A DNA stretch of 64,000 nucleotides, from assembly GCA_028284765.1 (NCBI GenBank), contig JANQRA010000003.1, positions 80,500-144,499 of the forward strand, written 5' to 3'. Of this stretch, positions 1 to 8,417 are shown in pieces. Every line of letters starts with the position of its first letter. Positions within the stretch are counted from its first letter, which is position 1. The notes below the pieces were generated by a model, which ran no database searches, was not told where the DNA came from, and saw only the letters and a program-made list of their open reading frames with translations. Source of the DNA: Acidimicrobiia bacterium. Its GTDB lineage: Bacteria > Actinomycetota > Acidimicrobiia > Spongiisociales > ZC4RG35. The translations under genes were made by a program, and so were the position numbers.

Positions 1-173
1 GGGAGCCGGTCGATCAGGCTCAGGCCCTGACTCTCCAACGCCTGCCTGATGAGACTTGTGGTCTCGAACTCCGAATGGGCAGGTTCGGGCCGGCGGTGGA
101 GTTCGCGTCGAAGTTCGATCGCTGTGGGGGTGATCTCCTCCACCAGCCCCGCGAGATTGTCGGGACTGGGCAT
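1..173 (-). CDS. M20-family amidohydrolase/peptidase, N-terminal fragment
   Basis: The reading frame starts at an ATG at 173 on the minus strand and runs off the window edge, so only about 57 N-terminal residues are present. They contain ELRRELHRRPEPAHSEFET, the typical opening of M20D metal-dependent amidohydrolases (hippurate, indole-acetyl-amino-acid or N-acyl-amino-acid hydrolases). The metal-binding residues lie outside the window, so the substrate cannot be judged. It lies just downstream of glnE on the same strand, 18 bases away. A TACCCT hexamer lies 8 bases before the ATG, which would fit a leaderless start. Confidence 0.7.
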   Translation of the reverse strand, partial: MPSPDNLAGLVEEITPTAIELRRELHRRPEPAHSEFETTSLIRQALESQGLSLIDRL

Positions 174-191
174 CGCACTACAGGGTAACTG

Positions 192-2759
192 CTACTCGTA
201 GAACAACGACTCGAAAACCCGTCTCGCACGGCGGGTATATCTGCGGTATTGCTCTCGAAGCTCGCCACTGCGATCAAAACCAAGTGAAGCTGCCAGGCGA
301 GCCGTGTCGTCAGGATCGGTCGGGAGCGAGTCGCTGACGCGGCCTCGCTGGAGGTGGAGTCTCAGCCTGACGCGGGTGCAGAACAGGTAAGCATCATGAA
401 GCGCCCGGTAGTCGGCTGTGCTGAGCAACTCCTCCTCGCGAAGGGCAGTCATCGCGTCGAAGGTGCTCGAGACTCTGAGACTCGATAGTCGACCACCATG
501 CTGGAGTTGAAGCAGACCCGTCACGAACTCGACGTCGCTCAGACCTCCTGGCCCCAGTTTGAGGTGGAAATCCGGATCTTCTCCAGGCGGAATCCGTTCC
601 GCCTCGACCCGAGCCTTGATGGTGCGAATCGCGCGAGCGACCTCGGTCGGGAAGTCCTCAACCCACACGACTCGTGAATGGAGGTCCATGTATGACGCGA
701 GAACCTCGGGGTTTCCCGCCACGGGCCGGGCCCTGATCAGCGCCAGCAGCTCCCACGGCTCCACCCAGTCGGCGTAGTAGCGCTCGAAGGACTCGATGGC
801 GCGGGAGCGAGACCCTTTCTTTCCTTCTGGCCGAAGATCGAGGTCCAGCTCATAGCCATCGCCGTGACGACTCGGCTCTGACAACACGGAAGAGATCCGG
901 GTTGCAATATCGAGCGCCCGTTCGGTGTGTCCTTCCCCATTGACATAGAAGAGGTCGATGTCTGACCCGTACGAAAGCTCACGTCCGCCCCACTTGCCCA
1001 TCGCAACCACACCGAATTGGTCGTCGTCGCTCAATAGAGCATGAAGGGTGCCCTTCATTGCAGAGTCAGCGGTGTCTGACAAGGAGGCCACCGTCACCTG
1101 TGGCGAAGCTTCTCCAAGGATGTCCCGACCTGCCACCCGAAGTTTGCGGCGACGAACGAATCTGCGAATGGTGCCGATGCGGGCGTCCAAGTCAGGGCGA
1201 GTCTCCAGCAAGCCGACAATTCTCTGGGTTGCTGCCGGCTCATCTCTGACTCTCGCCAAACCGTTGTCGTCAGCCAACCGCGGGATGAACTCAGGTATCC
1301 GGTCGATGAGATCACCAACTAGGCGACCGGTCCCGAGAAGGGTGCACAGTCGTTGCCCGGCAACCGGGTTGTTCTGAAGAAGCGAGACGACGGGGGAGTG
1401 GTCGGCTGAGTGCGCCAGCAGCAGACGCAATTGGGACAGGCCGAGGTCTGGATCCGGGGACTGGGAGAGCCAGTCGAGCATGAGAGGCAGCGCCTGATGC
1501 ATGACACGCGAGCGTCGGCTCAAACCGGACATCAATTCGGTCAGCGCTGTGGTCGCCGCGAGGACATCTCGGAAGCCGAGCGCCTGCAGTCGCAGGCTCG
1601 CCCGCTGCGCGTCGAGACCCTCCACTCCTGCCAGCGAATCGAGAATCGGACGGAAGTACAGCCGCTCGTGCAAGTCCCTTGCGGTTGAGCGCACTCGGCG
1701 CAGTTCTTCGGAGAAATCTGCTTCGTCACTGAACCCCATGCTTCGTGCGATCAGGGCGACGGACTCGGAGTCCTCTGGGATCTCATGGCCCTGTTTCAGG
1801 CTTCGGAGCTGAACCCTGTGTTCGAGCGTTCGGAGAAACCTGTACGAGTCCATCAGCGAGTCGCCGTCATCAGGGGCGATATAGCCACCCGCCACCAGGG
1901 CTCGAACCGCTCCCAACGTATCTCGGACCCGGAGGTCCGAATCGAACCGACCGTGGACAAGCTGGAGGAGCTGGATCGTGAATTCGATGTCCCTGATTCC
2001 GCCTCGCGAGCGCTTTATATCTCGGGGCGAGGCTCCGGACTCCACTTGCTCCTTCATCAATCGGATGGCACGAAGCGCATCCGTGCTCAGCCCCGTGTCC
2101 CATACGACCGATTTGGCCAACTCGGAGAACCTGACGCCTAGTTCGGGATCACCGGCAACAAATCTTGACTTGAGCAACGCCTGAAGCTCCCAGGCTTCAC
2201 CCCATCGCTCGTAGTAGCCGGAGTAGCCGTCGAGACTTCGCGAGAGGGGCCCCATCGACCCCTCGGGTCTCAGTTCCGTGTCGACGTTGAGCGCTGGCCC
2301 GTCGAATGTGGCGGATGACAGGTCAGAAACGAGCCGGCTGGCCAAGGCGAGCGCGGCGCTGCGGGAAGCTGTTTCGGAACCGGCCACGGGCTCGTGCACA
2401 AACACGAGATCGATGTCCGAGTAGAAGTTGAGCTCGTTGGCACCCCATTTGCCCATCGCGATCACTGCGAACGGGATGTCTGCGGCAAGTGGATGCTTGT
2501 CGCTGACGGAGACGATCACGTTGTCGAGCTGATCCACGACCAGCTGATCGATCCCTACGCTGAGCCGACGGGTGACGGCTTCGAGGGAACTACCACCGAG
2601 ATCGTCGAGGGCCGCCTCTATCAAGAGAGCCCGCAGTTTCAGTGTGATCGAATCCTGGTCCACAGCCCCCGAAACGAGGTGTGGGTGATTCCTCAGCGTC
2701 TCATCAAGCCCGGGGCTGACGGTCTCGAGTTTTGAATGAGCGAATTCGAGGGAGGTCAC
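192..2759 (-). CDS. glnE: Bifunctional glutamine synthetase adenylyltransferase/deadenylase
   Basis: GlnE adenylylates and deadenylylates glutamine synthetase and so tunes nitrogen assimilation in the cytoplasm. Two nucleotidyltransferase cores are visible, as expected for the family: MGKWGANELNFYSDIDLVF near residues 102-120 and MGKWGGRELSYGSDIDLF near residue 590, each with the paired catalytic aspartates (DID). At 855 residues it is shorter than most homologues (roughly 950-1000), mainly at the N-terminus, where the first core begins already at residue 102. The start is a GTG directly after a -10 hexamer, suggesting a leaderless mRNA. It is divergent from nadE, with only 45 bases between the two start codons. 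Confidence 0.93.
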   Translation of the reverse strand: MTSLEFAHSKLETVSPGLDETLRNHPHLVSGAVDQDSITLKLRALLIEAALDDLGGSSLEAVTRRLSVGIDQLVVDQLDNVIVSVSDKHPLAADIPFAVIAMGKWGANELNFYSDIDLVFVHEPVAGSETASRSAALALASRLVSDLSSATFDGPALNVDTELRPEGSMGPLSRSLDGYSGYYERWGEAWELQALLKSRFVAGDPELGVRFSELAKSVVWDTGLSTDALRAIRLMKEQVESGASPRDIKRSRGGIRDIEFTIQLLQLVHGRFDSDLRVRDTLGAVRALVAGGYIAPDDGDSLMDSYRFLRTLEHRVQLRSLKQGHEIPEDSESVALIARSMGFSDEADFSEELRRVRSTARDLHERLYFRPILDSLAGVEGLDAQRASLRLQALGFRDVLAATTALTELMSGLSRRSRVMHQALPLMLDWLSQSPDPDLGLSQLRLLLAHSADHSPVVSLLQNNPVAGQRLCTLLGTGRLVGDLIDRIPEFIPRLADDNGLARVRDEPAATQRIVGLLETRPDLDARIGTIRRFVRRRKLRVAGRDILGEASPQVTVASLSDTADSAMKGTLHALLSDDDQFGVVAMGKWGGRELSYGSDIDLFYVNGEGHTERALDIATRISSVLSEPSRHGDGYELDLDLRPEGKKGSRSRAIESFERYYADWVEPWELLALIRARPVAGNPEVLASYMDLHSRVVWVEDFPTEVARAIRTIKARVEAERIPPGEDPDFHLKLGPGGLSDVEFVTGLLQLQHGGRLSSLRVSSTFDAMTALREEELLSTADYRALHDAYLFCTRVRLRLHLQRGRVSDSLPTDPDDTARLAASLGFDRSGELREQYRRYTRRARRVFESLFYE

Positions 2760-2765
2760 AGGGAC

Positions 2766-2771
2766 AGGGTA
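2766..2771 (-). promoter_or_regulatory. -10 hexamer of glnE (leaderless)
   Basis: TACCCT on the minus strand, followed by a 6-base spacer and then the GTG start at 2759. The spacing places the transcription start at or next to the start codon. Confidence 0.6.
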
Positions 2772-2790
2772 AGTCGCCCCACAGCCGTTC

Positions 2791-2796
2791 TAACGT
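2791..2796 (+). promoter_or_regulatory. -10 hexamer of nadE
   Basis: TAACGT, followed by 8 bases and the ATG at 2805. It supports 2805 rather than the upstream in-frame ATG at 2736 as the true start. Confidence 0.5.
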
Positions 2797-2804
2797 GTGA
2801 GGCG

Positions 2805-4436
2805 ATGACTCTGAGGATTGCCGGGGCGCAAGTGAATCTGACGGTGGGCGACCTCGAGGGCAACGAGTCCATCATCGCTGGTGCGATGGATCGAGCCGTG
2901 GCTGCGGGTGCTGACATCCTTCTGCTGCCGGAGCTTGCCATCACGGGCTACCCACCCGAAGACTTGGTGCTTCGGCGTGATTTCGTCGAAGCCAACATCG
3001 AAGTTCTTCGTCGGCTGGCAAGAAGGTCCACCGAGATGACAACGGTTGTCGGCTTTCTCGACTTCGCATCGGGCCCGAGTTCGCGTGCCGCAGATTCGGA
3101 GGACCGTGAGGTGGCCAACGGTGCTGCTCTGCTCCGCGCCGGAGAGATCGTCGGGATCTACCACAAGGTGCTTCTTCCGAACTTCGGGGTTTTTGATGAA
3201 GACCGGTACTTCGTGATGGGAGACGACCCGGGTCGGTTGTGGGATGTCTCAGGGGTTCCCGTCGGTGTGTCGGTTTGTGAGGACATATGGCTGCCGGACG
3301 GGCCCCCGTCGCAGCAGGCAATGGCTGGCGCAGAGGTGCTTCTCAATATCAACGCTTCACCCTTCCATCGAGGCAAAGCCGCCGATAGGGAAGAGATGCT
3401 GGCCGCCAGGGCACGGGCGGGCAACGCCTATGTGGTCTACCTGAACCTTGTGGGAGGCCAGGACGAGTTGGTGTTTGATGGCGCATCTGTCGTCATCGCA
3501 CCTGACGGAAGCGTTGTCCATCGTTCCCCGCAGTTCGAAGAGGACTTCTTTGTGGTGGATCTCGAATCCGGTGGGGAAATCGCTCCACATCTCGAACCTA
3601 CAGAGGAGGTCTATCGCGCTTTGGCGATGGGCGTTTCGGACTACTGCCACAAGAACGGATTCGAACGCGCCGTCATTCAGCTATCCGGTGGGATCGACTC
3701 GGCTCTCACCACCGCAGTAGCCGCCGACGCACTTGGGCCCGAGAACGTTTGGGCTGTCGGATTGCCGACCCGGTTCTCCTCACAACACTCCGTCGAGGAT
3801 GCCCAGGCCCTTGCAGCAAACCTGGGGGTCAGGTGGAGCCTCCTCCCGATCGACGATGTGTTCGCAGCACAACTTGAGACTCTGGAACCAGTGTTTGAAG
3901 GGACCGAGTTCGGCATCGCCGAAGAGAATCTCCAAGCTCGGATCAGAGGTATGACGGTGATGGCCCTGTCAAACAAGTTCGGACCGATCGTGCTGGCCAC
4001 CGGCAACAAGTCGGAGATGGCAGTGGGCTATGCAACGCTCTATGGAGACATGGTGGGCGGGTTCTCCGTCCTCAAGGACGTCTTCAAGGGGCAGGTCTAC
4101 GAACTGGCCCGTTGGCGGAACCGCCACGGTGAGGTGATTCCTGTCAACACGATCGAGAAACCCCCGTCTGCAGAACTCAGGCCTGACCAGAAAGACTCCG
4201 ATTCGCTGCCGCCTTACGAGATACTCGACGGGATCTTGAGTAGGTACATCGAAGACGACATGGGAATCGAAGAGATCATCGCGGAAGGTTTCAACGAGAC
4301 CACCGTGCGCGACGTCGCCCGAATGGTCGATCGCAGTGAATACAAACGCCGGCAGTCAGCACCCGGTGTGAAGATCACCACCAAGGCGTTCGGCAAGGAT
4401 CGCCGTCTCCCCATCACCAACAAGTATCGACCATGA
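2805..4436 (+). CDS. nadE: Glutamine-dependent NAD+ synthetase
   Basis: NadE amidates nicotinic acid adenine dinucleotide to NAD+, using ammonia released from glutamine by its own nitrilase-type domain. The N-terminal amidase triad is visible as E43 (LLPELAITGYP), K121 (YHKVLLPNFG) and C158 (VSVCEDIW). The C-terminal synthetase domain carries the PP-loop LSGGIDSAL. The 543-residue length fits the shorter bacterial glutamine-dependent type. The frame stays open upstream to an ATG at 2736, but the nitrilase fold begins at MTLRIAGAQVNL and a -10 hexamer sits 8 bases before that ATG, so 2805 is chosen. Its stop overlaps the next gene by 4 bases (ATGA). Confidence 0.95.
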   Translation: MTLRIAGAQVNLTVGDLEGNESIIAGAMDRAVAAGADILLLPELAITGYPPEDLVLRRDFVEANIEVLRRLARRSTEMTTVVGFLDFASGPSSRAADSEDREVANGAALLRAGEIVGIYHKVLLPNFGVFDEDRYFVMGDDPGRLWDVSGVPVGVSVCEDIWLPDGPPSQQAMAGAEVLLNINASPFHRGKAADREEMLAARARAGNAYVVYLNLVGGQDELVFDGASVVIAPDGSVVHRSPQFEEDFFVVDLESGGEIAPHLEPTEEVYRALAMGVSDYCHKNGFERAVIQLSGGIDSALTTAVAADALGPENVWAVGLPTRFSSQHSVEDAQALAANLGVRWSLLPIDDVFAAQLETLEPVFEGTEFGIAEENLQARIRGMTVMALSNKFGPIVLATGNKSEMAVGYATLYGDMVGGFSVLKDVFKGQVYELARWRNRHGEVIPVNTIEKPPSAELRPDQKDSDSLPPYEILDGILSRYIEDDMGIEEIIAEGFNETTVRDVARMVDRSEYKRRQSAPGVKITTKAFGKDRRLPITNKYRP

Positions 4437-5239
4437 TCACCACAGTCCTCATCAACGGAGCGGTTTCGGATGGGACCATTCCCATCACGGATTCCTCGGT
4501 CCTACGCGGCGATGCGTGTTTCGAGGTCATCAAGGCGTACAGCGGAAAGATGCTGGCCGCAGATGAGCACATTGATCGGCTTGAGATGTCAGCTGGCGCA
4601 CTGGAGATCGAACTGCCAGACCGAGATCTGCTGAGTAGCTGGCTCCAGGCCATTGCAGACGAAGTCGTCGATGGCGCGGTTCGGTGTGTGGTCACAAGGG
4701 GATCGTCGGTCCCAGGGATCGAGGGTGAGTCCAAGGTCATCGTCTTCGGTCATCCTTGGACGCTGGCCGAACCGACGGTTCGTCTGTATCCGGTGGTCGC
4801 ACCCTGGCATGGCGCAGGTGAGGATTGGGCGCTGTCAGGCGCCAAGATCACTTCCTACGCACCGAATCTCTCAAGCACTCGGGCTGCCGTCAATGCGGGG
4901 TTCGACGATGCTCTCTTGTTGTCCTCGTCCGGAGACATGTTGGAGGGTCCGACCTTCTCGGTGGGTTGGGTCGTGGACGGGGTTCTCGAGACCCCGACGC
5001 TCGACCTCGGGATACTCGACTCGATAACCCGGAGGCTCGTCTTGAACGAGGCTCACCGCCTCGGTCTCGACGTCATTGAAGGACGATGGAGCCTGGAGCG
5101 TCTCGATGCGGCCTCCGAGGTCATGTCCCTCTCGACTATTCGTGAGGTTCAGCCGACGGTTGCGGTAGGCAATCGGACCTGGGAGCCGGGACCTGTGACC
5201 AGCCAGCTCGCCGCGGCCTTCGCCAAGCTCACCAAGTAG
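4433..5239 (+). CDS. Class IV PLP-dependent aminotransferase (ilvE/pabC-like)
   Basis: A 268-residue fold-type IV PLP enzyme, related to branched-chain aminotransferases and 4-amino-4-deoxychorismate lyase. The N-terminal PITDSSVLRGDACFEVIKAY and the Schiff-base lysine region AKITSYAPNLSSTRAA are typical, as is the EGPTFSV cofactor-contact segment. Length and overall pattern resemble PabC-type lyases somewhat more than full-length IlvE, but substrate cannot be decided from sequence alone. It overlaps nadE by ATGA, so the two are co-transcribed and translationally coupled. Confidence 0.82.
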   Translation: MITTVLINGAVSDGTIPITDSSVLRGDACFEVIKAYSGKMLAADEHIDRLEMSAGALEIELPDRDLLSSWLQAIADEVVDGAVRCVVTRGSSVPGIEGESKVIVFGHPWTLAEPTVRLYPVVAPWHGAGEDWALSGAKITSYAPNLSSTRAAVNAGFDDALLLSSSGDMLEGPTFSVGWVVDGVLETPTLDLGILDSITRRLVLNEAHRLGLDVIEGRWSLERLDAASEVMSLSTIREVQPTVAVGNRTWEPGPVTSQLAAAFAKLTK

Positions 5240-5254
5240 GGAACTCCCGAGGGT

Positions 5255-5260
5255 TACGGT
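5255..5260 (+). promoter_or_regulatory. -10 hexamer before the lipoprotein gene at 5269
   Basis: TACGGT followed by 8 bases and ATG at 5269. It fits the short-leader or leaderless pattern seen across the window. Confidence 0.4.
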
Positions 5261-5268
5261 TTCGTTGG

Positions 5269-5784
5269 ATGCCCATGAGATTGCGGTTATTGGTAGGTCT
5301 TTCGGTTCTGGCACTCATCGTTGTTGCTTGTGATTCCGGGGACGCCGAACTGACTCCTGGCTCGACGCTGGTCACGGGCGGGGGGTCCGACGTCACAACC
5401 ACCACTGCCCCCGAGCCGGGGACAACGGCGCCTGCTCCTTCCACCACGCTCGTCGGACAGGCGGTTGATGGTTTCGAGGTCGTCAACGAGATCCCCAATG
5501 ACGACGGCGTCGAACAACACATAGTGATCCCCAATGGGGCCTACACGGACGTCGATCTGCAGAATTTCTTGTTCGATCTCCTCGACAGCAACCCGGATCT
5601 GTACGGGTCAGAGATATTCGACGATGCCGATGCCGCGACGGCATTCTTGACGCCGTCCGACGAACGCACTGAAGACGAGCAGGCGCTATTGGAGCGACAT
5701 CACTTCTTGACACTGACCGGACGAGACTCGTACGAGTTCAACGGGCCCTTCGCCGAGTTCTCCGGCGGCGCAATCGGTAGCTAG
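5269..5784 (+). CDS. Predicted lipoprotein of unknown function
   Basis: A 171-residue protein with an N-terminal basic stretch and hydrophobic helix ending in the lipobox LIVVAC (Cys near residue 18), so it is probably exported and lipid-anchored. A Thr/Pro/Gly-rich linker follows to about residue 65. The remaining roughly 105 residues are acidic and look globular. No family is recognised. A second ATG at 5275 is possible. It lies between the aminotransferase and a methyltransferase gene on the same strand, with its own -10 hexamer. Confidence 0.75.
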   Translation: MPMRLRLLVGLSVLALIVVACDSGDAELTPGSTLVTGGGSDVTTTTAPEPGTTAPAPSTTLVGQAVDGFEVVNEIPNDDGVEQHIVIPNGAYTDVDLQNFLFDLLDSNPDLYGSEIFDDADAATAFLTPSDERTEDEQALLERHHFLTLTGRDSYEFNGPFAEFSGGAIGS

Positions 5785-5785
5785 C

Positions 5786-5791
5786 TACGTT
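5786..5791 (+). promoter_or_regulatory. -10 hexamer of methyltransferase gene (leaderless)
   Basis: TACGTT, then a 6-base spacer, then GTG at 5798. It overlaps the 3' flank of the lipoprotein gene directly after its TAG stop. Confidence 0.55.
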
Positions 5792-5797
5792 GGCTGG

Positions 5798-6463
5798 GTG
5801 ATCGAAACCCTGCCGTCTGTCACGATCGAAGGTCACCGGCCGACGACGTCGGGAAACGCGAACCATCCGATGCGGGTCATGACCCGTCGGATCGCAGGTC
5901 TCGAACCAGGTGAATGGGACCAGCGGGCCAAACGAGGTGTCCAAGGTGTGTTCGACGGCCTCGCACCTGAATGGCACACCAGAACTAGTCCTCTACGCAC
6001 CCAGGTGGTGGAAGACGCTCTGGAGCGGGGTGTGGGGCGTTTTGGGGCATCTGGCTCGCTCGCTCTCGAGATCGGTTCAGGGATCGGGACCTATAGCAGT
6101 CTGATCAGCAAGTACCTGGGGCCGACAGTCTCGATGGACCTGTCTTTTCGGATGGTCGCTCTGGCCCCCAGAGCATCATCCCGGGTTGTCGCCGATGGTG
6201 CGCAATTACCTATTGCCGATGGCGCAGCCGACGCGGTCGTTCTCATAAACGCGTTCTTCTTTCCCGATGAGGTGGAGCGTGTTCTCCAGTCGGGTGGTTT
6301 GGTGGTCTGGGTCAACTCCAGTGGCCCTGACACCCCGATTCATCTCAATACCGAAGACCTCGTGGCAGCAGTGCCGTTCTCGGTTGATGGCGTCGACTCA
6401 ATGGCGGGCGTAGGGACGTGGTGTGTTTTACGTCGTCTAGAGGAACCATCCGGCGAGCAGTAG
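5798..6463 (+). CDS. Class I SAM-dependent methyltransferase
   Basis: A 221-residue protein with the Rossmann motif I LALEIGSGIGTY at about residues 88-99, a motif II-like acidic region at SMDLSFRM and DGAADAVVLINAFFF in the motif IV position. Substrate is not predictable. The start is a GTG positioned 6 bases after a -10 hexamer, consistent with a leaderless mRNA. Its 3' end overlaps the convergent mgtE gene by 27 bases, so neither gene has a separate terminator. Confidence 0.8.
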   Translation: MIETLPSVTIEGHRPTTSGNANHPMRVMTRRIAGLEPGEWDQRAKRGVQGVFDGLAPEWHTRTSPLRTQVVEDALERGVGRFGASGSLALEIGSGIGTYSSLISKYLGPTVSMDLSFRMVALAPRASSRVVADGAQLPIADGAADAVVLINAFFFPDEVERVLQSGGLVVWVNSSGPDTPIHLNTEDLVAAVPFSVDGVDSMAGVGTWCVLRRLEEPSGEQ

Positions 6464-7840
6464 GAACCCGCCGAAGCCGATCAGATCGGTGAGAAGGGTG
6501 ACAAATATCGACGCCGCTAGAGCCGGATCGAGTCCGAGCTTGCGCAGCACGACCGGAATTGCTGAGCCGGCGAGTGTCCCGATGACCAGAACGATGAACG
6601 CCGCCATCCCCGTTACCAGGGCAACCTGAACTGGCTCGGATGAACTCTCGAATGTGCCGGTGCTGGTCAGGGCGAGAGCGATCAGACCCGCAAGGACTCC
6701 GAGGGCCCCTCCGCTTAGGGCACCAACGCCTGTCTGCCTGCCCAGAATCGCAGTGACCTGGGTGTCGGGGACGTCGTCGCTCGCCAAGGAGCGAATCATG
6801 ACGGCGAGACTTTGGTTGCCGCCATTGCCGCCGAGCAGGGCGATCACCGGCATCAGGGCTGCCAATACCGGCTCGTCACTGATGATGCCCGTCTGTTGCT
6901 CGATTGCGAAGGCAACTACAAGGGCCAAGGCGAGGTTCAGTGTGAGCCATGGGACCCTGACCCGAAATGAAGTCCCAACGTCCGTGTAGACGGTCTCCGC
7001 CACACCAGCTCCGACCGCCGCAGCAAAGTCTTCAGTAGCTTCGTCTTGGATGGCCTCGATGACCGCGTCCGAGGTCACCATCCCGAGCAGCTTCCCGGCT
7101 GCATCAATGACCGGCACCCCCAGCAAGTGATACCGCTGTGCCAGCTCGGCCACCTCCTCCCTGTCCGCCAGGGCGTTGACGGCGACGGGGTCGCCGATCA
7201 TGACATCGGCGAGTGGGGCGCCCGGCCGGCTGAAGACGAGATCTCGGAACGAAATCACACCGTGCAGGACATCTGACTCGTCTGTCACATACACATACGA
7301 GAGGTCTTCGTACTCATCATGCAGCTGTCTGATACGTTCTGTCGCTTCTCCGGTTGTCACTCCGAGGGGCAGTGCCGCTATCTCGGTTGTCATCAAGCCA
7401 CCAGCGCTATCCGGCGGGTAGAGGAGTAGATCCCTGACCTCTTCCTCGGCGTCGTCGGACATGGCGGCGAAGACGTCATCTGTGATCTCTTCATCAAGCT
7501 CGCCGATGAGGTCGGCGGCAGCCTCGGAGGGCATCTCGTCCAGCGCCGCAGCGAGGTTTGCCAGCGGTAGCTGCTCGATCAGCTCGGCGGCCAGCTCCGG
7601 AGCGATCTCTTCGAGAACCTCAGCCGCATCAGGTGGTTCCAGCTCTGAAAGGAGTTCCGCCGCATCCTCCTCGGGCAACTGCTCGATGATGTCGGCGGCG
7701 TCGCTCGGCGACGCGGAAGCCAAGGCTTCCCACTCTTCCCGATTGGCGTCGAGGTAGTCGGCCACCACCGTGTGATCGCGGCGGGCGGCGGCTATCAGCT
7801 GTCTTGCAAGTTGGCGAGGGCTTCTCAGTCGAAGTCTCAT
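6437..7840 (-). CDS. mgtE: MgtE-type magnesium transporter
   Basis: A 467-residue Mg2+ channel/transporter. Domain order: an acidic N-terminal superhelical MgtE_N domain (about residues 30-150) built of short helical repeats rich in Asp/Glu, two CBS domains (about 150-275) and a C-terminal membrane domain with about five helices (about 295-467). The signature PVIALLGGNGGNQS in the pore region is intact. No Mg2+ riboswitch was seen upstream. The 5' flank has a weak AGGGG-like sequence before the ATG rather than the -10/leaderless pattern. It converges on, and overlaps, the methyltransferase gene. Confidence 0.93.
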   Translation of the reverse strand: MRLRLRSPRQLARQLIAAARRDHTVVADYLDANREEWEALASASPSDAADIIEQLPEEDAAELLSELEPPDAAEVLEEIAPELAAELIEQLPLANLAAALDEMPSEAAADLIGELDEEITDDVFAAMSDDAEEEVRDLLLYPPDSAGGLMTTEIAALPLGVTTGEATERIRQLHDEYEDLSYVYVTDESDVLHGVISFRDLVFSRPGAPLADVMIGDPVAVNALADREEVAELAQRYHLLGVPVIDAAGKLLGMVTSDAVIEAIQDEATEDFAAAVGAGVAETVYTDVGTSFRVRVPWLTLNLALALVVAFAIEQQTGIISDEPVLAALMPVIALLGGNGGNQSLAVMIRSLASDDVPDTQVTAILGRQTGVGALSGGALGVLAGLIALALTSTGTFESSSEPVQVALVTGMAAFIVLVIGTLAGSAIPVVLRKLGLDPALAASIFVTLLTDLIGFGGFLLLAGWFL

Positions 7841-7879
7841 GGCGACCCCTGGTGAACGGGGGTCAGGCTACTGCGGATA

Positions 7880-8365
7880 TCAGCCCTCGTAGGGTCGAAC
7901 TGCGTTCACTGTCACGGTCATCTGCCCGGCCGGGGCTTCGTAGGTGACCTCATCCCCGACTGATGCCCCAAGGAGGGCACTTCCAAGGGGACTGGCCGGT
8001 GAAGCGAGGAACAGTCCGGCGACTTTGTTCTCCTGAGGAGCGACGAAGTACTCCATCTCGTCACCGTCCGAGTCGATGACCGTCACAACTGAGCCGACTT
8101 CGACCTTGCCAGTGTCTTCGACCTCCCGGACTTCGGCCGTGTTGATGATGTGCTCGAGCTTCCGGATTCGGGCTTCCATCAGCCCTTGGTCGTTCTTGGC
8201 CGCGTCGTAGTCAGCGTTCTCTCGCAGGTCTCCGTGTGATCGGGCCTCGGCAATCCGCTCCTCGATCTCTTCCCGACCCTCTGTCTTGAGTTGGTCGAGC
8301 TCTTCTTGCAGGTTCCTCAGGGCTGCGGCTGTGAGAAATGTGGCTTCATCGGTCATGGGAGCCAT
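7880..8365 (-). CDS. greA: Transcription elongation factor GreA
   Basis: GreA rescues backtracked RNA polymerase by stimulating transcript cleavage. The 161-residue product shows the N-terminal coiled-coil (residues about 10-80) with the tip ARSHGDLRENADYDAAK, including the acidic residues that reach the polymerase active site. A C-terminal FKBP-like domain with ASPLGSALLGASVGDEVTY follows. Start may be ATG 8365 or the in-frame ATG at 8356; the promoter position slightly favours 8356. It is divergent from selD, with a shared palindromic promoter region. Confidence 0.95.
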   Translation of the reverse strand: MAPMTDEATFLTAAALRNLQEELDQLKTEGREEIEERIAEARSHGDLRENADYDAAKNDQGLMEARIRKLEHIINTAEVREVEDTGKVEVGSVVTVIDSDGDEMEYFVAPQENKVAGLFLASPASPLGSALLGASVGDEVTYEAPAGQMTVTVNAVRPYEG

Positions 8366-8413
8366 CGAGGTTAAGCCTGATCTTCTGGATAGTGGGATTG
8401 CCGCTTAACCTCG
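8366..8413. promoter_or_regulatory. Divergent greA/selD promoter with perfect 11-bp inverted repeat
   Basis: The arms at 8366-8376 and 8403-8413 are perfect reverse complements (GCTTAACCTCG) separated by 26 bases. Each arm contains a -10 hexamer TAACCT pointing outward. On the plus strand TAACCT at 8406-8411 is followed by exactly 6 bases and the selD GTG, a leaderless arrangement. On the minus strand the mirrored TAACCT serves greA. The symmetry could reflect a shared operator or two identical promoter cores. Confidence 0.6.
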
Positions 8414-8417
8414 GCAC

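Noticed and set aside
2736..2804. Upstream ATG 2736 for nadE
   Set aside because: The extra 23 residues overlap the glnE start region and lack homology; a -10 hexamer precedes 2805.
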